From the NCBI RefSeq assembly GCF_025950085.1, contig NZ_JAPDDS010000018.1, positions 37,981-101,980 on the forward strand: DNA of 64,000 nucleotides. The letters are read 5' to 3'. The stretch's first letter is position 1, and each line of letters begins with the position of its first letter. The translations under genes and the position numbers were made by a program. The notes below the pieces were generated by a model that saw nothing but the letters and a program-made list of their open reading frames with translations, did not search any database and was not told where the DNA came from. Positions 37,301 to 45,835 of the stretch are shown one piece after another. The stretch comes from Luteolibacter flavescens. GTDB taxonomy: Bacteria > Verrucomicrobiota > Verrucomicrobiia > Verrucomicrobiales > Akkermansiaceae.

Positions 37301-40300
37301 AGCCGGATTCGCCCTCGTCCCCGGCCTGCTCCGTCGCGGGAGGGAGCTGGTGGCCGAGCGGGGCGAGCACTTCGTAGATCGTCAGCTCACCCGATGCGGA
37401 GCCCACGGCCAGGCGGCTGCCGGATGAAGCCACGGCCTCGATCTTCGACCCGGCACGCACCGGCATGCGGGCCGCGCCTGCGCCGGAGATTTCCAGCAGC
37501 GATCCCGTGGCCAGCAGCGGCGGGGTGATGCCATCGGAGGCGGCATACATCCCTTTCCAGAAAGGCGAGTCCCAGGAGGACCACGGAAAGCGCTCCGCAA
37601 GCGCGGCGGGTGCCGCCCAGCCATCCTCCGCGGTCACGTCGCGCAGATGGGTGTCGAATTTCCCGGTATCCTCGCGGAACTCGACGATCGCGTGGCTGGG
37701 CTTCGTGAATTCATCGCCCGGGATGGCCGCAAGCATGCGCTCGCCGTCCGGGCTGAAGATCGCGAAGTCGAACTCCGGCTCGATCTTCTCGTGCCGTGTC
37801 GGCGCGTCCGGACGGATGGGCATTTCCAGGAATGCCCCGTCCGCGGCGACGGCGCGCAGCCGGGTGCGGTCGAGCTGGGCGGCGATGGGTGCCGCGGATG
37901 ATTTCGGAAGGGCTTCCGACTCCCGCACGGTCTGGCCGGTGGTGGCGTCGATGATGCGCCAGGTGAAATGCGAGTCCGCGCCCGGGCTGCCCGGATCCGG
38001 ATCCGCGGGATAGGCGAACAAGGCCCCGTCCGGCGACCACGCGAAGCAGGTGGCCGGAACCGGATGCGCCTTCGTCACGGGCAGCCGCGCGATTACCTGC
38101 ATCGTTTCCCCATCGCAGAGGAAAGTATCGTCGGCAGCCTTGTAGCCGCGCTGGATGAGCACGTGCTTCCCGACGGGCGAGGTGGACAGCGTCAACGTGA
38201 TCTCGCCCCAGTGCGGGGCCAGCATCGAGGAGATCGCCGGCTTTGCGAGGTCCCAGCGCAGCGTGGTATTGAAGCCCTCGGCGCTGGAGCTGGTGTCGGT
38301 GGCGGCGAAGAGCGTGTCGCGGTCCGCGCCAAAGGAAAGCATGCGCACCGGCTGCGGGTGCTTCAGCGTGATCTCCGGGAAATTCCATGCCGTGTGGCGC
38401 AGCGTCTCTAGGAGCAGGGCCTGGGCGTCCAGATTCGCAGGATCGCTCTCCAGCGAGGCGAGCAGGTAGGGCAGCGCTTCATCCGGCGCACCTGCAGCGA
38501 CGCGTGCGGCCCCGGAGTCGAAGTCTGCCGCGGCGAGCGAGCGGCGCGTCTCGGCGGCGGAGGCATTCGCCTTGTCCTCGGCCACTTCCGCCTGCCGCTG
38601 CTTGTTCCGCGCCACCACGCCCAGCGCTCCGGCACCCACCGCGAGCACGGCGAAGACGGCGGTGGCTCCTTGGAAAATCCGCAGCTTTCTCCGCGCCCGG
38701 AGGCGGGAGAGTCGCACGAGTTCATTCTCGTCATCGCCCAGGCGGAAGACCCCGCTGGTGGCGACGCGCTCGGCCTCGGCGAGGCGGCCTTCCGTCAGAA
38801 AGAACCGCGGCGAGCGATTGCCATCCGTCCACAGCCGCGTCGAGTCCTCCAGCCTGCGGCGGGCGAGCAGCAGGTCCCGGTGGTCCTCGATCCACTGCCT
38901 CAGCACCGGCCAGTGCGTGATCAGCGCCTCGTGGGCGAGCGTGACGGTGGCGGTATCGTGCTCGCTGCCGGTGACGAGCAGCTTCGCCTCGATGAAGGCG
39001 GTGAGGAAAGCCGGAGCCCCCGGGTGAACCTCGCGCAGGTCCGCCAGCTTCGCGCGGCGGCGGGTGGCGGGCCCTTCATGCGCGGCATCCAGCGTGACCA
39101 GCTCGCCGAAGATCTGCTTCGCCGCCTCGCGCCGCGTCTCGGAAGGTAGCGCATCGTAGGTCTCCTGCGCGCGCCTCGCGATCGCCCCGGCGAGCCCGCC
39201 GAGCTCCTCGTAGGCGGCCCAGGCCAGCACGTTCTCGCGGCGGCGCTGGTAGAGCTCTTCCAGCGTGAATTCCAGCAGCGGCAGCGCATCGTGGGCGTCC
39301 GCGGCGTCCTGGTAGATCTGCTCGGAGAGATCGCGCCCGGTTTCCGGATGCCGCTCGAATTGCAATCCGGCGGCGAGCGCCGGGTAGCGGATGATCTGGT
39401 GCAGCTCCGGCAGCTCCGGCGGGCTGAGGATGTAGCCGCCGCCGTGGCGCACGAGCTGGAAGAGATCCCGGTGCTCCGGCACGCGCGGGAAGAACTCGCT
39501 GCGCATCGTGGCCACCACCCACACGCGGCGGGACATCGCCAGCGCGGCCAGCACCTGGAAATACGCGTCGCGCATCTCCGCGGTCACGTCACCGGCGGTG
39601 AAGATTTCCTCGAGCTGGTCGATAAGGATGAGCAGGTGCGCCGGCTTGCCCGCACGCACGCGGTCCAGCCCGGCGACGATGGCGGCGATGGCGAAGACGA
39701 GGTCCTCCGGCTTGGCAAGCATGCGCGCCAGCCGCGCGGTGTCCCACACGGGCTCGGCGGACTTTGGCGAGTGGGCAGATGCGGGCTGGGGCTTGTGGCC
39801 CTTCCGCTTTTTCTTCGAATGCGTTAGAGCGGGGTCGGAGGCAGCTTTCCCGGAAGTATCGCGCAGCTTCCCGAGGTCCGGGATGGCCTCGACGATCGCG
39901 CGGGCGAGCGTCTCCAGCGGCGGCGAATCGCCCTCCACCGGCAGCAGGCAGGTGCCGCACCACTCGCCCACGTCCGGCAGGTAGCCATCGGCGGTCAGGC
40001 GCGGCGCGAGGCCCGCGCGCATCAGCGAGGACTTCCCGTAGCCGGAGCCGCCGTAGATGAGCAGGAAGGCGTGGCCCGCGGCGTGGTTTTCCTTCAGCTT
40101 TGCCAGTGCCTCGGCGATCGGGCGGTTCCGGCCGAAGAAGAGCGGCGCATCCTCGAAGTCAAAGGTGCCCAGCCCCTTGAAGGGCGAGCCCTCCAGCGGC
40201 AGCGGCCGCACGGCATCCTCCGCCAGCCCGCTCTGCAGGCGGATGTGGCGCAGCAGCAGCTTCTCCAGGTGCTGCTCGAAGAGCGCCATGAATTCGTCCG

Positions 40301-40823
40301 TGGTCTCATACGGCGAGAAGGCGCGGCGGATCGTCTTGTCCTTGTTGAAGAAGAAGCGCTCGCAAAAGGCATCCAGCTTCTTCTTCTGCTCCCGCTTCGC
40401 CCCCGCGTCGCCGCCCGGCGGCGGGTCGCTCATGCGGCGATAGACCAGGATGTCCGGCTTCGCCTTCGCGTCCTTGCCATCTTTCCCCGCCGCCGCGCGC
40501 TCCTCGTAGGCCTCGGTGGCCTCCTCCAGCTCCCACTCCGTGCCGGAGTCGAAGCGCGTGCCGTCCTTGCGGTTGAATTGCGATGGCAGCGGCGAGCCGA
40601 GCCGCGACCACAGGATGCAGACGAAGAGATCGCAGTCCGACGGGCGGATCAGCTCCTCATTGAAATGCGCCGTCGCCCGCAGCGGCTCCTTTTCCCACAG
40701 CACCGGCTCCAGCCGGATGAAGTTCCAATAGCGCGCCTGCAATCGCTCCACGATCCTCCCGACGGCCTGGCGTTCATCGCGAACGTCGCCGGGAGAGCTG
40801 ACAAAGAGCGTGAGGGTTTGCAT
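34338..40823 (-). CDS. Giant nSTAND NTPase with N-terminal effector-like domain
   Basis: 2161 residues. Domain 1 (about 1-190) begins LTLFVSSPGDVRDERQ and contains SGTEWELEEA, the pattern of DUF4062/TIR-like effector-associated domains. The NTPase follows (215-710), with Walker A GGSGYGKSS (258-266), Walker B LILIDQLEEIF (398-408), and the nSTAND1 marker VTLAHEALITHWPVLRQW (about 627-644). A single membrane helix follows at about 717-738. The remainder looks like WD40-type beta-propeller repeats and then helical (TPR-like) repeats. STAND proteins switch on after sensing a ligand through the repeat region; many are anti-phage. The start MQTLTLF drops 36 unlikely residues from the longer frame. 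No partner gene is adjacent. Confidence 0.88.
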   Translation of the reverse strand: MQTLTLFVSSPGDVRDERQAVGRIVERLQARYWNFIRLEPVLWEKEPLRATAHFNEELIRPSDCDLFVCILWSRLGSPLPSQFNRKDGTRFDSGTEWELEEATEAYEERAAAGKDGKDAKAKPDILVYRRMSDPPPGGDAGAKREQKKKLDAFCERFFFNKDKTIRRAFSPYETTDEFMALFEQHLEKLLLRHIRLQSGLAEDAVRPLPLEGSPFKGLGTFDFEDAPLFFGRNRPIAEALAKLKENHAAGHAFLLIYGGSGYGKSSLMRAGLAPRLTADGYLPDVGEWCGTCLLPVEGDSPPLETLARAIVEAIPDLGKLRDTSGKAASDPALTHSKKKRKGHKPQPASAHSPKSAEPVWDTARLARMLAKPEDLVFAIAAIVAGLDRVRAGKPAHLLILIDQLEEIFTAGDVTAEMRDAYFQVLAALAMSRRVWVVATMRSEFFPRVPEHRDLFQLVRHGGGYILSPPELPELHQIIRYPALAAGLQFERHPETGRDLSEQIYQDAADAHDALPLLEFTLEELYQRRRENVLAWAAYEELGGLAGAIARRAQETYDALPSETRREAAKQIFGELVTLDAAHEGPATRRRAKLADLREVHPGAPAFLTAFIEAKLLVTGSEHDTATVTLAHEALITHWPVLRQWIEDHRDLLLARRRLEDSTRLWTDGNRSPRFFLTEGRLAEAERVATSGVFRLGDDENELVRLSRLRARRKLRIFQGATAVFAVLAVGAGALGVVARNKQRQAEVAEDKANASAAETRRSLAAADFDSGAARVAAGAPDEALPYLLASLESDPANLDAQALLLETLRHTAWNFPEITLKHPQPVRMLSFGADRDTLFAATDTSSSAEGFNTTLRWDLAKPAISSMLAPHWGEITLTLSTSPVGKHVLIQRGYKAADDTFLCDGETMQVIARLPVTKAHPVPATCFAWSPDGALFAYPADPDPGSPGADSHFTWRIIDATTGQTVRESEALPKSSAAPIAAQLDRTRLRAVAADGAFLEMPIRPDAPTRHEKIEPEFDFAIFSPDGERMLAAIPGDEFTKPSHAIVEFREDTGKFDTHLRDVTAEDGWAAPAALAERFPWSSWDSPFWKGMYAASDGITPPLLATGSLLEISGAGAARMPVRAGSKIEAVASSGSRLAVGSASGELTIYEVLAPLGHQLPPATEQAGDEGESGWMTAGENATYRIQSRGRDWRLRTKEGDHVTALQRHPGWMYTTDVALPSDGAFTVQAGFSAGSGGYSAAGMVVCDTTTGEILSDLEPVSEIRGVSFLGDRHRVAAMGAMEVIIADVDKGGFRRVATLPVVDARALHHIAGRDLLAVATVDSVRVFDARDFSPVMTLPLAQASGARDESWDQATSPAMWAYDASRDWLAYHRGTLLHAWSLRSGRQLVGGFTLPSANVSHGFTERDGMVGLALTGAVEAFVPLARLGGLDASQLATLRAFSETVAGTRFADGSRALASMPSAKRHELAKSMDAAAAESLLPGAKDLLAKLAAHPPRASTPATWEPVWQRLTLGKGESQRIARWAADLGTDHPWFRSYVRGLIARSDDAFFTWLRGETPAGHEENHEDPLPNDPEIGHLHRLAGDPAATTELKRAAWQVLRISRAGKTLVTESDPEEFPGIDFAALEKLDPATLAALRKALDEGEQSDWRIKLIDDELGRQPAAVALLDGHVASTLATWDAENTPEHAIAHAEALALRGEVTKAAEFLAGKIPDDAALTLEQAHFLIASRLASACPVAVERSLEALGSPWLRAAWVAMPSDEPLAEKVARTMTAVAGEGPAAIAAMQAALRANDPAALVAALGMAKDLPGPVREYATARTYWAEGKKAEVFAMWPEVPDFGALESGSDWHGWESLMGYEETNAFLDEIDRMAATLHAAPDASVEDLTVLGELLLQKETTADFGVKRVRDALVTCALALADDAGSADLVTRMVDHARLAGASHPDCLRIEARSFMAQGDFTAAYARWLLLIDSERGEIVPNDYLYAAQCVLEDMQDVAAIELLNRGKARFAADVDFAYDSAWLLLTTAHPEEAGIMLEHGFKIPFTEDQTQTATAMLVCAAEQTGRTERADEAFQDLIILSPEWGEEKSVESLEWPDDLTQILLSVAKRSRGEAEPEEAAPKAIEIPEEDGDSGMDELPYPDDLSNPDDLPDPDKFPGIED

Positions 40824-40994
40824 CCCGCGGACAGTTAAAACCGCCGCGGCCCGGAATTCTAACTGGTAAATTCGGGAAATAATTCCACTTCCCCTCCCTG
40901 GGAGCGCGGAGCCACTGGCCCGCAGAAGCACCGAGACACCCCGCTACCTCTTCCGGCCCGCATCGCCGTCAAAAGCTCTACCCGCCCGCCCCCG

Positions 40995-41393
40995 TCACTC
41001 CAACTCGTCCTCGATGAAGGCGAGGACGATATCGACCAGCTCGTCCATGCCTTCGAAGAGTTCTTCCTCGATGGTGGAGAGGTATTCCTCCTCCGTCTCG
41101 CTGTAGTCGTGGCGGTCTTCCGGGCGGGTCTCGCACCACTGGCTGGCCTTCATGGGATCGACCAGGGTGGTGGCGCCGATGAGCTCGAAGGAATCGATCA
41201 CGCGGCGGTGATTCACCGCGCTCTGCCAAAACCCGTGGAGGCCGTCCTCGCTCTCCAGCACCGGCACGGTCTCGTACACGTCCATCAGGGCGCGCTCCTC
41301 GCGGCTGAGGGTGCGCCCGGCGGATTCACCCTCCAGGCGATCCACCAGCACCTCGACTTCATCCGGCCATTCGATCGGTTCGTGGGAAAGCAT
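40995..41393 (-). CDS. Small acidic hypothetical protein (DUF4375-like)
   Basis: A 132-residue acidic protein starting MLSHEPIEWPDEVEV. The centre (GLHGFWQSAVNHRRVIDSFELIGA) resembles DMP19/DUF4375 proteins, and the C-terminus is highly acidic (EEELFEGMDELVDIVLAFIEDELE). It is upstream of, and codirectional with, the nSTAND gene, about 170 bases away. A link to it is possible but unproven. Confidence 0.65.
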   Translation of the reverse strand: MLSHEPIEWPDEVEVLVDRLEGESAGRTLSREERALMDVYETVPVLESEDGLHGFWQSAVNHRRVIDSFELIGATTLVDPMKASQWCETRPEDRHDYSETEEEYLSTIEEELFEGMDELVDIVLAFIEDELE

Positions 41394-41481
41394 CGCGCGG
41401 GGCTTAGAACGGGGACGCGAGCTTTGCCAAGCGAAACGACGCATTGGCCGCCATCACCGCCAGGAGGGGACGGGGGGATGG

Positions 41482-42858
41482 TCACTTCCCGACGGGCCGG
41501 ATCTCGAAGCGGTGCGGGCGGGGCTGGTTGTTCTTGAAGATATCGTCCTCGATCGCCCGGGCGGCGGCCTCGGCTGCCTTCACCCGCTCTTCCATGCCGG
41601 GCAGCTTCTTCTCCGCGTCGGCCAGGCGCTGCTTCTCCGCTTCGTCGGCAGGATTCTTTTCCACCTGGGACTGGAGGAATTTCACCTGCTGGAAATTGAC
41701 CCACTCGTTGCGGAGCGTCTTCACCGGGCCCTCGTTGCGCTGCTTGTTCAGCTCGGCGACGTGCGCGGCCTGTTGATACTGCGGGGTCTTCGCCAGGTCA
41801 TGCAGGGGCAGGCCGGTCTGGAGCTCCTCCCGGGTCGCGCGGGTGACTTCCGCGCCGTCGATGGACACGGTGTAGGTGCCGGCAGGGAGGCCGGATACGG
41901 TCAAGGTCTGCCTGCCGAATTCCCCGCCGAGGTCCGTCAGGCGGACCCCGGGCTGGGCGTCCGCCGGCAGCACCCAGGGCAGGGCGCGCTCCAGGGAGGT
42001 GAAGGAAAGCCCGTCCGCCGTTCCCTCCAGCCCGGTGATCTCCGCGGCCTCCGCGGTGGAGGTCCACTGCTCCTCCTGCAGGCTGAATTTCATCTCCGAG
42101 ACGATCCGCGGGAGACCCAGGTCCCCGATCATCGCGGCGGCCATGACCACCTGGCCCGGCGCGTCCGGATGCACCGAATCCTTGATCAGGGTGAATGCCG
42201 GGTCCTTCCGGCGCTCGCGGAGCGTGGTCTCATTCAGCGGCCCCCACATGTCCACAAATCCCAGGCCCCGCTCGCTCGCGGTGTCCCGCAGCCACGCGCC
42301 GTAGTAGGCGAGCGTGGAATTGTAAAAGGTGACCGCCTTCGGCCCCATGAAGCCCCCCGGCGGCTGCATCCGCTTCGCGCGGGCGTCGAACATCGTCGGC
42401 GTCATCAGCACCGCCGTGGCGCCGCAGGCGTCGATCTTTTCCAGCAGCCGGTCCATCTCCGTGCTGTAGCCGGTGAAGACGTCATCCAGGTATTCCGCAT
42501 AGCGGCCGTCATTCATCCCCAGCAGCACGGTCACGTACTTCGGCTGGTAGGCGGCCACGTCCCGGTCGAAGCGGTGGAGGGCGTCCCAGGCGCGGGAGCC
42601 GCCCACGCCCGCATTGTGCAGCCGCAGCCTCATCCGGGGGAAGCGGGTGTAGAAGTAGTCCTCCACGTACTGGGTGTAGAGGCACTGGTGGGTGATGCTG
42701 TCGCCCAGGAAGACGATGGTGTCCCCATCGTGCAGGTCCAGCTTCGCCAGGGGCGCGCGAGGCACGTAGGCGGGGGCGGGCTCCTCCGCGGCGGCGCTGC
42801 CGGCCAGCGCCAGCGAAAGGGAAAGGGCGGCGGTCCAGGCTTTCAAGGGATGGCTCAT
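41482..42858 (-). CDS. Secreted SGNH/GDSL hydrolase
   Basis: A 458-residue protein with a signal peptide (SLSLALAGSAAAEE) and SGNH blocks: block I FLGDSITH, block II GVGGSRA, block III GMNDG and block V DSVHPD (catalytic Asp-His). The C-terminal third is helical (about residues 370-440, KNPADEAEKQRLADAEKKL) and may be a coiled-coil domain. It is probably a carbohydrate or lipid esterase. Upstream of it the sequence becomes AT-rich within about 90 bases, marking the island edge. Confidence 0.88.
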   Translation of the reverse strand: MSHPLKAWTAALSLSLALAGSAAAEEPAPAYVPRAPLAKLDLHDGDTIVFLGDSITHQCLYTQYVEDYFYTRFPRMRLRLHNAGVGGSRAWDALHRFDRDVAAYQPKYVTVLLGMNDGRYAEYLDDVFTGYSTEMDRLLEKIDACGATAVLMTPTMFDARAKRMQPPGGFMGPKAVTFYNSTLAYYGAWLRDTASERGLGFVDMWGPLNETTLRERRKDPAFTLIKDSVHPDAPGQVVMAAAMIGDLGLPRIVSEMKFSLQEEQWTSTAEAAEITGLEGTADGLSFTSLERALPWVLPADAQPGVRLTDLGGEFGRQTLTVSGLPAGTYTVSIDGAEVTRATREELQTGLPLHDLAKTPQYQQAAHVAELNKQRNEGPVKTLRNEWVNFQQVKFLQSQVEKNPADEAEKQRLADAEKKLPGMEERVKAAEAAARAIEDDIFKNNQPRPHRFEIRPVGK

Positions 42859-43022
42859 GGGAATCCCTTCAACGGTTCAAGGACGGGAAACCTTGCGAGC
42901 GCGTGCGAGCTGAGACAAGACACCGTGGTACCGGGGCTATAGAGTAATGGGTAACATCATTATGAAATTCATCATCGACATCACATGTTTATCAGATTTG
43001 ACTCTCGAAAACCTCCTCTCCT

Positions 43023-44009
43023 GTGTATCTTGTAGCGAAGACTTTAGATGATCTCCTCCAACGAGTTTATCCTCGAATATTGAAGAGTCCTTCTCACAGC
43101 GGTGCTTCCCGTGGTGACAATCGGGAAATAAGAGGAGCGCTTCTTAAGCTTACAAATCCTCGAGCAAGGCTCAGCCGTAGTGAAACCCGAGGGAAAATTT
43201 TCAGTGGATTGGGTGAGCTTGTCTGGTATCTCTCCGGGAGTAATCGTCTCGATGATATAACCCCTTATGTTGAGGAGTATAAAAATAATTCAGATGACGG
43301 ACTAACGATATTTGGCGCGTATGGCCCTAGGCTTTTGACGAAAAAGGCTGCGGGACGACGACGCCCGATAAATCAGCTAACTAATATAATTGAGCTTCTG
43401 GATAAATATCCCGGATCTAGAAGAGCAGTGATTCAGCTCTTTGATGCAGCAGATCTCCTGCCACCGAGAAAGAAGGAGATTCCTTGTACCTGTACGCTTC
43501 AGTTCATGGTGAGAGGTAACAAGCTCGATATGCACGCACACATGCGGTCTAACGATGCCTTTTGGGGGTTGCCTCACGATATATTTTGCTTTACGATGTT
43601 ACAAGAGATTGTAGCAAGGTCTCTCGGCAAAGATCTTGGAAATTATATTCACTCGGTCGGAAGTCTCCATATTTATGAGAAATTTGAAGCTAGAGCCAAA
43701 GCCTATCTTCAAGAAGGTTGGCAATCGACAAGGGCGATGCCAGATATGCCCAAGGAGAATCCTTGGGATTCAATTTCAAAATTACTTCAAATTGAATCTC
43801 AGGCTCGCGGGATTGCAAGTGACGATCATGATCATAAAAGTCTACCTGACTACTGGGCTGACCTCGCTAGGTTAATTCAAATTTTTCATGTTAAGGATGA
43901 TAGCGCTAAAGTTGCCTTGATTAAAGCTCGGATGTCAAATAGATTTTATTCTGCTTATATAAGCCGGCGCACCCCCGCAAACATGAAAAAAATCGTGTCC
44001 GATGTGTAG
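43023..44009 (+). CDS. Thymidylate-synthase-fold enzyme with dCMP-type active site
   Basis: A 328-residue TS-superfamily protein (GTG start, MYLVAKTLDDLLQRVYPRIL). TS features are the glutamate helix LGELVWYLSGS, the catalytic cysteine Cys155 in IPCTCTLQF, the phosphate motif RSND, GLPHDIF, and the closing VGSLHIY. At the position of E. coli Asn177 (GLPFNI), which selects uracil over cytosine, it has Asp186. The same Asn-to-Asp change marks dCMP hydroxymethylases such as T4 gp42. It is therefore more likely to act on a cytosine nucleotide than to be a housekeeping ThyA (inference). It is visibly AT-rich compared with flanking genes. First of three codirectional genes in an island. Confidence 0.75.
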   Translation: MYLVAKTLDDLLQRVYPRILKSPSHSGASRGDNREIRGALLKLTNPRARLSRSETRGKIFSGLGELVWYLSGSNRLDDITPYVEEYKNNSDDGLTIFGAYGPRLLTKKAAGRRRPINQLTNIIELLDKYPGSRRAVIQLFDAADLLPPRKKEIPCTCTLQFMVRGNKLDMHAHMRSNDAFWGLPHDIFCFTMLQEIVARSLGKDLGNYIHSVGSLHIYEKFEARAKAYLQEGWQSTRAMPDMPKENPWDSISKLLQIESQARGIASDDHDHKSLPDYWADLARLIQIFHVKDDSAKVALIKARMSNRFYSAYISRRTPANMKKIVSDV

Positions 44010-44093
44010 ATTTAAGTTAACGGAAAGTAGGCATTTTCGCTTGACTTGGCCTAGATAAAAATTATGATTATTTGACCGGTCATTATTCATATC

Positions 44094-44945
44094 ATGAAAT
44101 CTCTCATTGAGCAGCTACTCGCCAGAATTTATTCAGAGGATCTCAAGAGGATCAGTGTAATGGATTGGGCTTGCCCTGTGCACACCTTTGGGGATCTAAA
44201 TAATGCCTCTATCGCGACAGTTGGTCTTAATCCGAGTAATAGAGAATTCGTTGACGCTGCAGGGTCCGAGTTGGCGGGTTCTGTTAGACGATTTCCTACC
44301 TTGCAGTCTCTAAATCTCTCAAATTGGAAAGAAGCAAGCGATACAGACATCGCAAAAATCGAGGCGGCTTGCGTAAACTATTTTTCCTCAAATCCATATG
44401 ATTTGTGGTTTAAGAAATTGAATGAATTAATTAGAGGGACAGGTCTATCTTATTATGAGTGGGATGGTGGTGGAGCTTGTCATCTCGACCTCTCACCCTA
44501 CGCCACTGGCCGAAAATGGACCGCACTAACTCCGAAGGAAAAATCTTCGTTATTAGCTGTTTCGGGGGATTTTCTCGGAATAATCTTGCGTGACTCCAAT
44601 GTGGAAGCGCTGGTGCTTAATGGTGTCTCCGTGGTAAAAAACTTCGAAATCCTGTCTGGAAAACCTCTAACAACTAGCTTGAGACCGGAATGGTCACTTC
44701 CTCGCGTAACTGGTAAGCCGGTGGATGGATACTCCTACACGGGAGTTATCGAGCATCTCGCAGGAATCGATTTAGGCAGGTCGATCAAAGTATATGGGTA
44801 TAATCATAATATTCAGAGCAGCTATGGAATTACCAAATCTGTGATTAATTCAATTAGAACTTGGCTCGCCCTTTCAATCGACATTCAAGATCATGAAACC
44901 CAAAGATGCGACACTAGCAGGCGCGCTTTTGAACTCGTTGGATGA
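44094..44945 (+). CDS. Uracil-DNA-glycosylase-superfamily-like protein
   Basis: A 283-residue protein. Residues 43-48 (VGLNPS), followed by REFVDAAGSEL, resemble the GxNPS motif I of UDG-superfamily glycosylases. CHLDLSPYATGRKW (129-142), EALVLNG and a C-terminal GYNHNIQSSYG segment could supply the remaining pocket and His motif. Without an alignment, the fold is a moderate-confidence call; activity on free nucleotides or DNA is unknown. It lies 84 bases after the TS-like gene, and its end overlaps the next gene by 53 bases. Confidence 0.5.
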   Translation: MKSLIEQLLARIYSEDLKRISVMDWACPVHTFGDLNNASIATVGLNPSNREFVDAAGSELAGSVRRFPTLQSLNLSNWKEASDTDIAKIEAACVNYFSSNPYDLWFKKLNELIRGTGLSYYEWDGGGACHLDLSPYATGRKWTALTPKEKSSLLAVSGDFLGIILRDSNVEALVLNGVSVVKNFEILSGKPLTTSLRPEWSLPRVTGKPVDGYSYTGVIEHLAGIDLGRSIKVYGYNHNIQSSYGITKSVINSIRTWLALSIDIQDHETQRCDTSRRAFELVG

Positions 44946-45834
44946 ATTTGAGAAATCTCACCATTCTCTTCCTGGAATTTCCTCAAAGGTGGCGAGGTGG
45001 GCGTGGGTTGAGCAACTGGTTGAAAGTGTTAGGAGAGACCGTTACATCGCACAACTCGTAGGTAATCAGCAAAAGCCTATTGTCGCGGATCCAAATAGCA
45101 TCGCTTTCGACCCTATCAAAGCGGGAATCTATTATAATCAACAAGGAGTCTTTGAAGAGGCCTGCTGGCTAATATTCTTATCAGTTCATTTTGGGAAAAA
45201 TCGCCGAACTGGATGGCGATTGGTTCGTGATGTCTACGGGAGACTTGGGCAAGGAAATTGGTGGACATGGGATCGAATTACCAACTATTCAGAAGATTTC
45301 ATTCAATGGCTCTCAGCTAATATGAATATATTAAAAGGCGCTGATGGAGTCCCTCGTTACTTCGGAAATCACCGCAAGTATCAGAGCCTTTCAGCTACAA
45401 GTCAGACAGGCACGGGAGCTTCAATACACAGCTATATTGAATGGGTTCAGAATGATGGAACTCATCGGGAGCTAATCGATAGATACATAGAAAAAAACGA
45501 TGGCGATCCCCGGAAGGTGTTTTCAGCTTTGTATAAAGCGATGACCGTCAGTTCTTTCGGTCGAATGGCCAAATTTGACTACTTGGCTCAGATGGGACGC
45601 ACCCAGCTATTTCCTATCGAGCCGAACTCTCCATATTTCGAGGGCGCTACGGGTCCGTTGAAAGCCGCGAAGCTTCTCTTGGCTGGCAATTCCGAAGCGA
45701 AAATTTCTTGGAAAGAAGCTGAAGATAAAATCATCGCTCTCGAATCCTACTTGGAAGTAGGAATGCAGGCGATGGAAGATTCGCTGTGCAACTGGCAAAA
45801 ATCTCCAATGAAGTTTAAACCATTTCGAGGATAA
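44893..45834 (+). CDS. Alpha-glutamyl/putrescinyl thymine pyrophosphorylase clade 3-like protein
   Basis: A 313-residue protein with VHFGKNRRTGWRLVRDVYGRLG (about 98-119), YFGNHRKY (156-163), GTGASIHSYIEWV and the late FEGATGPLKAAKLLL. I recognise these as the pattern of the aGPT-PPlase clade 3 family, predicted relatives of enzymes that hypermodify thymine in phage DNA. Catalysis has not been demonstrated for this clade, as far as I know. It overlaps the UDG-like gene by 53 bases, so the two are tightly linked. It converges on the antitoxin gene with one base between stop codons. Confidence 0.6.
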   Translation: MKPKDATLAGALLNSLDEFEKSHHSLPGISSKVARWAWVEQLVESVRRDRYIAQLVGNQQKPIVADPNSIAFDPIKAGIYYNQQGVFEEACWLIFLSVHFGKNRRTGWRLVRDVYGRLGQGNWWTWDRITNYSEDFIQWLSANMNILKGADGVPRYFGNHRKYQSLSATSQTGTGASIHSYIEWVQNDGTHRELIDRYIEKNDGDPRKVFSALYKAMTVSSFGRMAKFDYLAQMGRTQLFPIEPNSPYFEGATGPLKAAKLLLAGNSEAKISWKEAEDKIIALESYLEVGMQAMEDSLCNWQKSPMKFKPFRG

Positions 45835-45835
45835 G

